From Impatiens glandulifera (Eukaryota > Streptophyta > Magnoliopsida > Ericales > Balsaminaceae), in NCBI RefSeq assembly GCF_907164915.1, contig NC_061862.1, forward strand, positions 142,281,913 to 142,345,912: a stretch of DNA of 64,000 bases. Reading direction: 5' to 3'. The notes beneath the pieces are model-generated. The model was not told the origin of the DNA, searched no databases, and saw only the letters and a program-made list of their open reading frames with translations. Positions 32,315-42,959 of this stretch are shown piece by piece. Within the stretch, counting starts at the first letter, position 1, and every line of letters starts with the position of its first letter. Position numbers and translations under genes: made by a program.

Positions 32315-33076
32315 TTAAACGTTCGATGATTCAGCTGTTTGAGCGGTTGAAGCCTCAGCCGCTTCAATTCTTCTCGCCTTAACCGCTTCCCATCGGTCGA
32401 TCATCTCCTGCACTCGTTCTTTGGTGAGCACGTGCCTTGGATGCAGAGTGACGAAGGCTCCGGTGTGAATCTCCAGACTTGCGCAGAAACCGCTCAGCTG
32501 AGGAGCGTATCCGGTTTTGTTGGAGAGAATCATCTTCTTCAGATTGCTGAAGATGATCCAGGACCAGTTGACCGGTGTCCCAACCGTTACAGCTATCATC
32601 ATCTCGAAGACCCTCTGAGTGTAGTAGTAACTTTTCTCTCTGCATAACACAGATTTTCCCAGAATCTCGCAGAGAATCTGGTACTTGTGAGAAAGTTTAC
32701 TTTTAGCACCCCAGGGCTTAACCGGGATGTTAGATCCAGAAAACCGGAGACACATTTCTTCCATTGTCACCGATGAGTAGGTTAGGTCGGTTACCCCTTC
32801 ATTGGGTAAACCGCAGTAGACAGCGAAATCCGTCTCGCTGAAGAGGAACTTTTGCCCGTAAACCTGTGCGACGAGTATTTCTCGGTGCACTTCTTTCACG
32901 GTTTCGAACAGTTCTTCGACTACAAGGTAGTCGATGATAAACCTGTTCTCAAGGAAACTTCTTAGCCCGCTCCTTTCAATGGCTAAGAACATCTCCTTGA
33001 CTTCATGGTCCTCATACTGATAGATTGATTCAAAATCTGCCAGTAGGATCTTCTTGGCTAAAGGGTTGGAGTTCAT
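32315..33076 (-). CDS. SIRE-2 accessory gene a (accessory-domain protein, 253 aa)
   Basis: An intact 253-codon frame (MNSNPLAKK to a Ser-rich end, TAESSNV), equal in length to SIRE-1 gene a. Family features: LLADFESIYQYED, RSGLRSFLENR, FSETDFAVYCGLPNEGVTDL, IPVKPWGAKSKL, YQILCEILGKSVL, FEMMIAVTVGTPVNWSWIIFSNLKKM, YAPQLSGF and HVLTKERV. The TPVNWS segment is shared with SIRE-1 gene a. It lies 0.7 kb after the pol stop with its own TATA box. Function unknown. Confidence 0.78.
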   Translation of the reverse strand: MNSNPLAKKILLADFESIYQYEDHEVKEMFLAIERSGLRSFLENRFIIDYLVVEELFETVKEVHREILVAQVYGQKFLFSETDFAVYCGLPNEGVTDLTYSSVTMEEMCLRFSGSNIPVKPWGAKSKLSHKYQILCEILGKSVLCREKSYYYTQRVFEMMIAVTVGTPVNWSWIIFSNLKKMILSNKTGYAPQLSGFCASLEIHTGAFVTLHPRHVLTKERVQEMIDRWEAVKARRIEAAEASTAQTAESSNV

Positions 33077-33168
33077 GTTTGTTTGTGAGAGAGAAAGGGT
33101 GGTTTTATCTCAAGGATGATTCTTGTGAATAGTAAACTTGTGATGTTTTGACAAGGATTAAGCATGGT

Positions 33169-33176
33169 TTATATAG
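33169..33176 (-). promoter_or_regulatory. TATA box of accessory gene a, SIRE-2
   Basis: The minus strand reads GGGCTATATAAACC, 93 nt before the ATG at 33076, with a TTTCTCTCTC patch just before the start codon. Upstream lies the palindrome-like TGATGACATCATCA (33219-33232), similar to bZIP-type targets. Confidence 0.65.
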
Positions 33177-33779
33177 CCCGTGGATTCGGCTCAGTATTAA
33201 ATGAAGTTAAGCATGCCTGATGATGTCATCAGCTATTAAATAGACTTAACTTGTTGAAGTAACTAATGGTTATTTCCAAGGTAAATCTAATAATTACTAA
33301 GATAGCAATGATGAAAAAATATCTATTGACAAGATGTAAGTTTCCCTCTCTTGATGATGGACACATGTCGTCATCTCGATTGTGGTAAACTTGTTTTTAA
33401 TTTATCACAGGCTTCATTTATCAAAGCATGCACGAAAACTCGGTTAGTCATCTCAGGTTAACCGGAAAAATTCATTTCATCAGATCAGAGTGCATGCGTA
33501 CTAATCGGTTTTCCATGACCGGTTTTAGTAGGATAATTCCGTTTTATGAAAAATAGTTGATTGATATCAACAATTGTTCAATTTTGGATTTATCTTATCC
33601 ACTTCAACCTGGTTATTTCAGCCGCTAAGTAAACATACATTTGATTTGACATAATGAAGTAGTCGGGCATAACCGGAGTTTTCCTCCCGGTTAGCATGTT
33701 TGATTTTATTAATGGCCTATTAAACTGAGAAGCTTTAGCTTCTCCCTGAACACATATCCCGGTTTTACATGCATCATGA

Positions 33780-36700
33780 TTATATCAATTGATTTAAATT
33801 AGTAAGACCCAGAATATTTCGAAAATGTGAAAACTTAGCTTCCTGTAGCGGTTTCGTGAAGATGTCCGCTACTTGTTGCTCGGTTGACACATATTCCAGC
33901 CGGATGTGTTTCTCCTGAACATGCTCCCGGATGAAATGATGTCGGATGTCGATATGCTTCGTTCTTGAGTGCAACACCGGATTGTATGTAATCGCTATGG
34001 CGCTGGTGTTGTCACAGAAGATAGGAGACTCCTTTGCTTCTATTCCGAAGTCCCTGAGTTGCTGTTGAATCCAGAGGAGTTGTGCACAGCAGCTTCCAGC
34101 CGCTAAGTACTCTGCCTCTGCGGTTGACGTTGCGACGGACGTTTGTTTCTTGCTGCTCCAGGTAACTAACCGGTCACCCAGAAACTGACAGGTTCCACTT
34201 GTACTCTTTCTGTCGATTTTGCATCCCGCGTAATCGGCATCGGAATAGCTTATTAGATTGAAGCTCGAGTCTTTTGGATACCAGAGTCCCACTTCTTGAG
34301 TTCCCTTTAGATATTTTAAGATTCTCTTAGCCGCCGTATAATGAGATTGCTTTGGATTTGCCTGGAACCTCCCGCATACTCCAACCGCAAACAGAATGTC
34401 AGGTCGGCTAGCTGTGAGATATAACAGCGAACCGATCATTCCTCGATATGCTGTGATGTCAACCGCTTGACCATCATCATCTTTGTCCAACTTTACGGAA
34501 GGACTCATTGGCGTAGCCGCTTCGGCACAGGTATCCATCCCAAATCTCTTCAGCAATTCGGATGTATACTTCGGTTGGCTGATAAAGATTCCGGCTTCCA
34601 TCTGCTTAACCTGAAGTCCTAGAAAGAAACTCATTTCCCCCATCATACTCATTTGAAATCTATCAGTCATCATTTTCGAAAATTTGTCACATAGCTTTGG
34701 ATCGGTTGATCCGAATATGATGTCATCAACATAAATTTGAACAAGTAAAATTTGCTCCTTTCTTTCAAATTTAAATAAGGTTTTATCTACTGAACCGATT
34801 GTAAATTTGTGATCAAAAAGAAATTGAGTCAAGGTATCGTACCAAGCTCTTGGTGCTTGTTTCAAACCGTAAAGGGCTTTATTCAGCCGGTAAACGTGAT
34901 TTTCATGTTCTGAATTTTTGAAACCTGGAGGTTGATTGACATACACCTCTTCATTTACTTTACCGTTTAGAAAAGCGCTTTTTACATCCATTTGATAAAC
35001 TTTAAACTTTTTGAAAGCTGCATATGCTAAAAATATTCTAATGGCCTCAAGTCTAGCTACAGGTGCGAATGATTCTTCAAAATCAATTCCTTCTTCCTGT
35101 TTATATCCTTGAGCCACTAACCGGGCTTTGTTCCTCGTAACTAAACCGTTTTCATCGAGTTTATTTCTGAATACCCATCGTGTGCCTATAACCGGTTTAT
35201 TTTTCGGTCTAGGAACTAGATACCAGACTTTATTTCTCTCAAACTCGTTTAATTCCTCTTGCATTGCCAAGATCCAATCTGGATCTGACAGTGCTTCATC
35301 CACCTTTTTCGGCTCAATTTGTGATATGAAAGCAGAGTTTCCATAGTGATCCAAATTTTGTTGCCTAGTTCGGACGGGTGAGGATATGTTACCTATTACT
35401 AGTTCAAGAGGATGATTTTTGTTCCTTCTGAGGTTAATCCGAGACGTGTCTACCAAGCTTTCGGCTGGCTGATCAAGATTAGACAGATCGGTAGGTTGAA
35501 CAGAGTCAGACCGACCGATTTCTTCAGTAGAAACTGAAGCGTCAACTTTCTGCGGTAAGGCAGCTTGATCAGGTTGAATTTCAACATCAACCGCTTGGTC
35601 CTTGACAAAACGTCTAAAAACCGGAACCTCGTCTTCATCATCAGAATAGATATTGAAATTTTCCATTCTGTTGTGAAGGTCGAAGGGTAATGCAGTGTTT
35701 CGCTCAACCGATTCATCGAAAACAACGTGTGCGGTTTCTTCAACTGTTAAAGTCCTAGTATTATATACTCGGTATGCTTTACTTACAGCTGAATATCCCA
35801 ACATTATTCCCTCATCGGATTTAGCATCAAAAGCGGTCAAGTACTTCTTGCCGTTATTGTGAACAAAGCATTTACTACCGAAAATTCGAAAGTACCGTAC
35901 ATTTGGAATTTTATCAAAATAAATTTCAAAAGGAGTTTTCGAAAACCGTTTAGTCACAAGAGATCGATTTTGTGTATAACAAGCAGTGTTGATAGCTTCA
36001 GCCCAAAACTTTTGAGCTATACCCGAATCGGCTATCATTGACCTTGCGGCTTCCTTGAGAGTTCGGTTTCTTCTCTCAGCCAGGCCGTTTTGTTGAGGAG
36101 TTCTGGCACTAGACAACTCGTGCCTAATACCGGAATCATCAAGAAAAGTAGTTAAGTTGCTATTAATGAATTCAGTTCCTCTATCACTTCTGATTTTGTT
36201 TACTCGAATAGACTTTTCATTTTGTATTCTCAAAATCAGTTTAATCAAGTTTGAAGCAGCTTGATTTTTAGAAGCTAGAAAAGTAACCCAAGTAAATTTA
36301 GAGTAATCGTCAATAACTACCATAGTGTAATGCATGCCTCCTAAGCTTGTTACTCTAACCGGACCGAACAAGTCCATATGCAGCAGTTCCAAACATCTTT
36401 CAGATTGATAGTTTCCTTTACTTTTAAAAGATGATTTCACTTGTTTTCCCATTTGACATGCAGCACATACTTTATCTTTTGAAAATTTAACATTTGGAAA
36501 ACCATGAACTAGTTCCTTGGAACAGATAAAGTTAATCGTTTTGAAGTTCAAGTGGTTTAACCGTTTATGCCAAAGCCAGTTTGGATCATTTCCGGCTATC
36601 ATACACACAGGTTTTTCGAAATCTGTTTTCCAGTTTACTTTGTAAATGTTTCCTATCCGGTTACCGGTTAACAAGATTTCATCATTTTGATTCTTGACTA

Positions 36701-37043
36701 AGCATGAGTTTTTATGAAATTCAACTTTAAATCCCACATCACACATCTGGCTTATGCTTAATAGATTAAAACTTAGCTTTTCTACCAATAGCACATTATT
36801 TATGGAAAGTTCACCATGGACAATCTTACCCTTGCCCACGGTTTTACCTTTTGAGTTATCCCCGAATGTGATGAATGCTCCGGTTTCGTACTTGATGTCG
36901 GTCAGTAGCTCCTTGTTTCCGGTCATGTGCCTTGAGCATCCACTGTCCAAGTACCATTCAGAATTCTTCAACCGGTTGCTCCTCCTAACCTGCAGCAAAT
37001 AATTATTTACAGCTTTTTGGTACCCACATTTAGTTGGGTCCAT
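33780..37043 (-). CDS. pol: SIRE-2 pol polyprotein (1,087 aa), intact
   Basis: An uninterrupted Copia polyprotein. Near the N-terminus is the aspartic protease site [13 protein letters not shown], then the GAG pre-integrase segment [10 protein letters not shown], and the integrase core with its D, D, E residues in [16 protein letters not shown] and [11 protein letters not shown] starts near [13 protein letters not shown] and has the catalytic YVDD in [11 protein letters not shown]. RNase H shows [15 protein letters not shown] and DNTSA. It starts with an ATG inside the last 14 bases of gag, in the +1 frame relative to gag, so expression needs +1 frameshifting or reinitiation. All catalytic motifs look intact, so the element could supply enzymes to relatives. 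Confidence 0.93.
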   Translation of the reverse strand: MDPTKCGYQKAVNNYLLQVRRSNRLKNSEWYLDSGCSRHMTGNKELLTDIKYETGAFITFGDNSKGKTVGKGKIVHGELSINNVLLVEKLSFNLLSISQMCDVGFKVEFHKNSCLVKNQNDEILLTGNRIGNIYKVNWKTDFEKPVCMIAGNDPNWLWHKRLNHLNFKTINFICSKELVHGFPNVKFSKDKVCAACQMGKQVKSSFKSKGNYQSERCLELLHMDLFGPVRVTSLGGMHYTMVVIDDYSKFTWVTFLASKNQAASNLIKLILRIQNEKSIRVNKIRSDRGTEFINSNLTTFLDDSGIRHELSSARTPQQNGLAERRNRTLKEAARSMIADSGIAQKFWAEAINTACYTQNRSLVTKRFSKTPFEIYFDKIPNVRYFRIFGSKCFVHNNGKKYLTAFDAKSDEGIMLGYSAVSKAYRVYNTRTLTVEETAHVVFDESVERNTALPFDLHNRMENFNIYSDDEDEVPVFRRFVKDQAVDVEIQPDQAALPQKVDASVSTEEIGRSDSVQPTDLSNLDQPAESLVDTSRINLRRNKNHPLELVIGNISSPVRTRQQNLDHYGNSAFISQIEPKKVDEALSDPDWILAMQEELNEFERNKVWYLVPRPKNKPVIGTRWVFRNKLDENGLVTRNKARLVAQGYKQEEGIDFEESFAPVARLEAIRIFLAYAAFKKFKVYQMDVKSAFLNGKVNEEVYVNQPPGFKNSEHENHVYRLNKALYGLKQAPRAWYDTLTQFLFDHKFTIGSVDKTLFKFERKEQILLVQIYVDDIIFGSTDPKLCDKFSKMMTDRFQMSMMGEMSFFLGLQVKQMEAGIFISQPKYTSELLKRFGMDTCAEAATPMSPSVKLDKDDDGQAVDITAYRGMIGSLLYLTASRPDILFAVGVCGRFQANPKQSHYTAAKRILKYLKGTQEVGLWYPKDSSFNLISYSDADYAGCKIDRKSTSGTCQFLGDRLVTWSSKKQTSVATSTAEAEYLAAGSCCAQLLWIQQQLRDFGIEAKESPIFCDNTSAIAITYNPVLHSRTKHIDIRHHFIREHVQEKHIRLEYVSTEQQVADIFTKPLQEAKFSHFRNILGLTNLNQLI

Positions 37044-38883
37044 GGTTGATTAGTCCCTTTGGGATCCAGACTTGAATGAGTCGGATCACTTTTCCGGTTA
37101 TTGTTTTGATAATGTTTGGCTTAACTTCTTGGTCATTGCTCAAGAATGCCTTATGTGGTGATGGACTTCGTTGATGTCGGTTTTTATTATTTTTATTCGG
37201 TTTCCGGTTGGCTTTCTTTCTCTCAGGATGAAGCCATTTTTCAGATTCGTTGGGACCAACGTACTTAAGCGTTTCTTCCGGTTTTAGTTCATTTTCTGTT
37301 TGTGAACTCTTGACAAATTTTATAAACGGAAGATTATTTTTCGTTAGTTTCATCCCGTTAGTTTGTTTCGTTTCGTTTTGTTTACTTGGATCATAGCCGA
37401 TACCATATCTACATTTCGGATGTCGTTTATAATTACACATTTGTTTTACTGCTTGACGTGATCTCTCCCACGCAGCCGTAACGTACATTGCTCGTTCATC
37501 AGTTTCTATTTCCGGTTGAACTGTCTTCTCATCATCCGAGAATAATTCATCCGGTTCATGTGTTTTAATCTTATATGTTTCATCGTTTTCATCATTTATT
37601 TGTTCGTTTTTAGTTTCTACAGGTGTTGGTATATACGCAGATATATTTCTGAACTCAGCAACCATTTGGTTGAGTGCAGAAACCAGATCTTCCTTAGTAA
37701 ATTCATCAGAAGAGAAATCAAATACCTCTTCATCGTTTGCCATGAAGCAGGTTACTTTCTCTTCACCTTCTTCATTGTCGGAGTATGCCCATTCACTTCC
37801 ACCGTCTGATGCAATGAGAGCCTTTTGGATCTCCTTTCCTTCATCAGCACGTTGATCATCATTTCTTCGGTAGTCGTTTCGTTGGTTATTGTTGTTTCCC
37901 CGATAGTTGTTTCCTTGATAATTGTTTCCCTGATACCGGTTGCCTTGATAGTTATTCCCTTGATAGTTTCCTTCCGGTTTTCTATCATCTCTTCTTGGTT
38001 TTCTGCATTCCGACCTGAAATGTCCAAAACCATCACAGTTATAGCATCTTTTGTTTGATTTATCTACATAGTTATAATTAAAATCATTATTAGATGATGG
38101 CTGGCTCTTCTTCATGAATTTTCCGAATTTCTGGGCTAGCATCGCCATCACATCATCGGTTATTTGATCGGTGTTTTTGACTGGAGCCGGTGCGGTTGAT
38201 ACTGGAGCCGCCGGTTCCACCGATGTGACTAAAGCTCTTGTTGCGGTTGATGTAGATGTTTCATCTTCGATCCGAGAATTGATCTCGAACTCGTAGGCTT
38301 TCAAGTCCTCAAATACATCATGCAGCTTCATCTGCCCAAGGGTGTTGGATTCCCTCATCACCATGGTTTTGATGTCCCACGTGCTCGGCAAGGATCTTAG
38401 AGCTTTAATGATCACTTCTCGGTTGTCATACTTCTTTCCGAGTGTCTGAAGCTCGCTTACTACGCTGGTGAACCGGTTGCTAAATTCTTTCATATTTTCT
38501 CCCGGTTTCATCCTTATGTTCTCATACTTCTGCGTAGCCACCAAGATTTTATTTTCCTTGGTTCTTTCGTTTCCCTCGTGAATCTGGATGATCGTTTCCC
38601 AGGCTTCCTTTGCATTTTCGCACTCTGATATTTTGTTCAAAGTGTTGTTGTCTATGGCTTTATAGATGTGCCTCATGCAATGGTTGTCCAGGTTGCTTCT
38701 TCTCCGATCTTCACTTGTCCACTGGCTTTCCTCCTTGTTAATCTTGATCGGTCCTTCTTTCAGGACTCGGCTCATCTCATCATCTAGTGTTATCAGATGT
38801 AGATACATCTGCTTCTTCCAACTGCTAAATGCTTCGCTGTTTAGCATTGGCGGCTTGTCGCTGTGAGTCATGCTTCCCACCAT
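37030..38883 (-). CDS. gag: SIRE-2 gag (617 aa), intact
   Basis: A capsid/nucleocapsid precursor. The start at 38883 ([13 protein letters not shown]) is the first ATG after the primer-binding site. The [11 protein letters not shown] at 38871 aligns with the SIRE-4 start and is an alternative. A UBN2-type capsid region ([27 protein letters not shown]) precedes a CX2CX4HX4C zinc knuckle ([14 protein letters not shown], near 38030). Next comes a low-complexity run of [10 protein letters not shown] units (about 37880-37980), then an acidic stretch and a basic C-terminus ending GLINHGPN. No stop or frameshift is present. It overlaps pol by 14 nt. Confidence 0.9.
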   Translation of the reverse strand: MVGSMTHSDKPPMLNSEAFSSWKKQMYLHLITLDDEMSRVLKEGPIKINKEESQWTSEDRRRSNLDNHCMRHIYKAIDNNTLNKISECENAKEAWETIIQIHEGNERTKENKILVATQKYENIRMKPGENMKEFSNRFTSVVSELQTLGKKYDNREVIIKALRSLPSTWDIKTMVMRESNTLGQMKLHDVFEDLKAYEFEINSRIEDETSTSTATRALVTSVEPAAPVSTAPAPVKNTDQITDDVMAMLAQKFGKFMKKSQPSSNNDFNYNYVDKSNKRCYNCDGFGHFRSECRKPRRDDRKPEGNYQGNNYQGNRYQGNNYQGNNYRGNNNNQRNDYRRNDDQRADEGKEIQKALIASDGGSEWAYSDNEEGEEKVTCFMANDEEVFDFSSDEFTKEDLVSALNQMVAEFRNISAYIPTPVETKNEQINDENDETYKIKTHEPDELFSDDEKTVQPEIETDERAMYVTAAWERSRQAVKQMCNYKRHPKCRYGIGYDPSKQNETKQTNGMKLTKNNLPFIKFVKSSQTENELKPEETLKYVGPNESEKWLHPERKKANRKPNKNNKNRHQRSPSPHKAFLSNDQEVKPNIIKTITGKVIRLIQVWIPKGLINHGPN

Positions 38884-38910
38884 TTTGGTTACTTGAGTGC
38901 TAAGAACCTC

Positions 38911-38922
38911 GCTCTGATACCA
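38911..38922 (-). other. SIRE-2 primer-binding site
   Basis: GCTCTGATACCA on the plus strand is the complement of TGGTATCAGAGC (initiator methionine tRNA), two bases inside the 5' LTR edge at 38925. Confidence 0.9.
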
Positions 38923-38924
38923 CT

Positions 38925-40172
38925 TGTTAGGATCGGGGACGCCCTTGGAGGACCGGGGGTGTTTTTCCGGTTTTGAGTAAGGGAGGCCGCTTACAACAAC
39001 ACACACAACTTGGTGATAGTCCGGTTAAAGACTAAAACCGTTCTCAGCACTGCACAACCTGTCACAGACTCTTGAACCGGTGTTCAAGGGCGGAAGTGTC
39101 TATTTCAGGTTGAAGCAACGTTTGCGACTTTAGATGATGTTTTAAGAAGGAGGATATATAACGAGAGTGAGTGACCGGTTTTGAAAGTATGATTGGTTTG
39201 CGGTTTTATGGTAAGATAGCGGGAAATGAAAGCGAAATGAAAGGACACAAGACACGGAATTTGTTTATGGATGTTCGGAGCAAACCCTCCTACGTCACCC
39301 CTTCTTCTCAGGTTATGAGAAGGATCTCCACTAACTCTTTAGAGTTACAATTTACACTTCCGGTCGAGCCCAACTTCGCTACTCGCCGGTTACACCAAAC
39401 TCACACTTTGATGTAATACAACACAACACAATAATCACACACAAGGATTTCCGGTTTTAGGCAAACCGGTTTTAGAATATAAAACTTTATCTCTCTAGAA
39501 TTTAATGCTTTGATACTTTGTTTTTCGTAATCCGTCACTTGCATTTAATGAAGACGATCCGTCTTCCTTTTATAGCTGAAAGTAGCTAACGGCTACTTTC
39601 TTCTCTCTCTTGCGGATTGGTTGATCATTAGCACGCCTATCTGCAGGAAGATTTCTTGCACGCTTCAACTTCCTCAACACCTGGCATTCATGCAGGTGAC
39701 TCTGAGCAGATGATGACATAACCGGGTTTCAGATTGATACACGTGTTGAGCATCCGCTTCCGGTCGTCAGCATCGGATCACCAAGGCATCATTGCTTTCC
39801 TCCCATGCTTCTGATCGGATCCGATCTTCTTTTATTCTTTCGAGACACGTTTCCTCCGTCACAGTACGTCACTCTTGAGATTTGAATCTTCCGACTTTTG
39901 ATCTGTACTTTCCGGTTTCTGTGTCTTTGTGCATTATGATCCGGTTTGAAGTGTATTCTTCTATTCTTTGCTAACCGGTTGCTTGAAAAAGTGAAGCCGG
40001 TTCCTGTGATCAATTGTCTTGATCACTTGAAGCCGGTTTCTTTGATGTAATAGCAGCTGGTTATTGATGCACGATTTCCGGTTCCGGTTTGTTCAGTACC
40101 TGCACATGAAGTTTAATTTCTGTTTAGTTTGTCTGGCCGGTTCCAAAATTAATCTACTTAATTTTTCTATCA
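38925..40172 (-). repeat. SIRE-2 5' LTR with promoter
   Basis: A 1,248-bp LTR, nearly identical to that at 26177. Read on the minus strand, the TATA box TATAAAAG is at 39574-39567 and the R-region block GGGGTGACGTAGGAG..CTCCGAACATCCATAAA at 39301-39264. It ends at the TGTAG duplication. Confidence 0.92.
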
Positions 40173-40177
40173 TGTAG

Positions 40178-42929
40178 CGATCTCAAAAGGACTCCCGCCT
40201 GTTGACTCACTTCTCTACAGGTTGTATAAAAATTGAGCTATGTCCAACAACTTTGTCCAGTCCCTCTAGTTGGCGCTTACATAGTGCCTTAAGAACAACT
40301 CAATCAAAGCGTTCATCCTTTCTGTTTGTCCGTCGGTATGTGGGTGAAAACTGGTTGAGAAGTTGAGTTCGAAACCCATAAGTTTGAACATCTCCATCCA
40401 AAACCTTCTAGTGAAGCGTGTATCTCGATCGCTCACAATAGATTTTGGAATGCCCCAACATTTCATCACATGTTTGAAGAACGAGTTGGCAACATCTTTG
40501 GCTGAGAACTTTGTGGTCATGGGGATGAATATTCCGTATTTGCTAAACCGATCCACTACGACCATGATGTTGCTACATCCATCGGACTTTGGTAGGCATG
40601 TGATGAAGTCCATGGAAATACTTTTCCAAGGTCTCTCTAGGATTGGCAAAGGCTCCAGCAACCCCGGAGTCTTGTGTTGATCCACCTTATCTTGTTAACA
40701 TACAAGACACGTCTTAACGTAGACTTCAATGTCGTCTCTCATTTGGGTCCAATAGTACCCACGTTCCACAAGCGCCAATGTACGATGAATACTTGGATGC
40801 CCATCCCATCTTGAGTCGTGGCACTCTTTCAAGATGGATCTTCTCAATCCTTCCCATTTTGGTACATAGACTCTATCTCCTTTTGTGACAAACACTCCAT
40901 CCCTTAGCCAAAATTGGCGAGTTTTCTCTTTCTCCGCTATTTTTTTTTTACATTCTTGGCTTGTGGGTCGTACTCAATTCCTTCCTTAATTTGATCTATC
41001 AAAGGAAAGTCAAGAGTGATGGTAGCTAACTCTGCTTTTCTACTCAAGGCATCAGCTACCAAGTTTTCTTTCCCCGTTTGTACTCCATAATGAAGTCGAA
41101 TTTTGCGAGAAAAGCTTGCCACCTTGCTTGTTTTGGGGTCAGCTTCCTTTGTGTGAGGAAGTAATTTGCCTCTACGTTATCGGTCTTCACGATGAACTTA
41201 TACCCGAGCAAGTAGTGTCTCCATGTGCGCAAACAATGGACAATCGCGATCATCTCCTTTTCTTGAACAGTGTACCAACGTTTGGCATCATTGAGCTTGT
41301 GATTCTCATAAGCGTCAGGATGACCCTCTTGCATCAACACTCCACCAAGGGCAAAATCTGAGGCATCTGTGTGGATCTCGTAAGCCTTGGTGTGATTCGG
41401 TAGTATCAACACGGGTTATTCCATCACTGCCTATTTTAACTTCTCAAATGCTTCATTGCATCTTGTATCCCAGCTCCACGACTTATTCTTTTTTAATAGG
41501 TCCGTTAACGGAGCTGTGATGAACGAGTACCCTTTTATGAACTTTTGATAGTAGTTGACAAGGCCAAGGAAAGATCTCAACTCGGTAACTTTCCTTGGTG
41601 ACTTCCAATCTTCTATGGCTTGTACTTTGGCCTTATCCTTCGGAGTTGGCCCCTGCCCACAATGTGCCCCAAGAACATCACTTCTGGCCTTGCGAATTCA
41701 CACTTCTCTTTCTTGACAGACAGTTCATTTTCCTTTAGTACTTGGAAAACTTGTTGTAAGTGTTGCAGATGATCCTCCAGTGTTCTGTTATATATCAAAA
41801 TATCGTCTAGGTACACCACAACGAACTTGTCCAAGAAGGGTTGGAATACTCGATTCATCAAGGTACATAATGTGGAAAGAGCGTTTGTTAAACCAAAAGG
41901 CATAACTAAGAACTCAAAAGAGCTATACCTTGTAACACATGCAGTTTTGGGCTCGTCTCTTTCCTCTATTCTCACTTGGTAGTATCCCGACCACAGATCC
42001 AACTTTGTGAACCACTTCGCATCACCAAGTTGGTCGAACAAGTTAGCAATCAACGGGATAGGGTAATTGTTCTTTATCGTCAACTTGTTGAGCGCCTAGT
42101 AATCGATGCACATTCGTAGCGACCCATCATGCTTCTTTTGAAAAAGTACCGGTACTCCATAAGGTTCTTTAGATGACTTGATATAGCCTGCGTCCAACAA
42201 CTCTTTTAATTTCCTCCTCGGCTCCTCCAATTCAGGAGGTGCCATGCGATAAGGGATCGTTGCTAGTGGTTTAGTACCTTCGACTAACTCTATTTTGTGG
42301 TCCACCTCTCTCTTGGGCGGTAGTTTCTTCGGCAACTCAGCGGGCATCACATCTTGAATTTTCTCTAGAACATTCACGACTTCTAGAGGTGTCTTCTCTT
42401 TGGACACGATTTTCCCATCTTTCTTTAGGCTAAAAAGGAATGTTAGACATGCCTTCTTCATACATTTTGAGAGTTGCATGGCTTCTATCTTGTCTTCCCT
42501 TGTTAAAGGTATCATGCAAGTATTGCCTTGCTCTAGAATACACATAGTATTTGCAAAAGGGAGTGGGAAAGCATTTACATTGTCTAGAAACTCTATGCCG
42601 AGGACCATTTTGTGGTCGTCCATGTCGACAATGGAAAAATATAGGACTTCAGTCCACTCCCCCAAGTTGACCCTTACATTACGAGCCACGCCATATGTTT
42701 CACTTTGTGCTGAGTTGACCGCTTTAAACCACCCATGTTCTTTAGTGTAATCGATCCCCAACCTTCCCGCCTTTTTTGCCTCTAGGAAGTTGTTGTTGGC
42801 CCCCGTGTCTAACAAAGCTTTAACAATGTAGTTTCCGACTTTAGTTTCCACGAACAATCGTCCTTTCTTCACGAACTTTAGTTCTTTGAACTTGGCTTTA
42901 ATCGAACTGAGGAGATGTAGTGACCCCAA
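40178..42929 (-). pseudogene. pol: Chromovirus pol: protease, RT, RNase H and integrase, multiply broken
   Basis: Minus-strand blocks in order: protease (ALLDTGANNNF, near 42800), RT entry (YGVPVLFQKKHDGSLRMCIDY, stop TAG 42096-42098), RT core with VVYLDDILIY (near 41815), a frameshift near 41640, RNase H (IHTDASDFALGG near 41360, NLVADALSRK near 41065), a zinc-binding segment (HDSRWDGHPSIHRTLALVERGYYW) and integrase (SISMDFITCLPKS, SDRDTRFTRRF, HTDGQTERMN). Further stops lie near 40695 and 40266. It breaks at the SIRE-2 target site and continues at 26176. Confidence 0.88.
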
Positions 42930-42959
42930 TCGCGCCTCTTCATGAAGGCGTTCTTGCTC

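Larger units (their letters stand above)
26177..40172 (-). mobile_element. Sirevirus-like Copia element 2 (SIRE-2), nearly intact, with three accessory genes
   Basis: A complete 13,996-bp element on the minus strand with LTRs at 38925-40172 (5') and 26177-27423 (3') and a perfect TGTAG duplication (26172-26176 and 40173-40177). It lies in the integrase region of the chromovirus. The LTRs, TGATAG..CCTAACA, differ at only about ten positions by eye, so it is younger than SIRE-1. Gag, pol and accessory genes a and b are open; gene c has one frameshift. Gag-pol is clearly related to SIRE-1, but the LTRs are largely different, so the two are separate families of one lineage. Confidence 0.93.
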
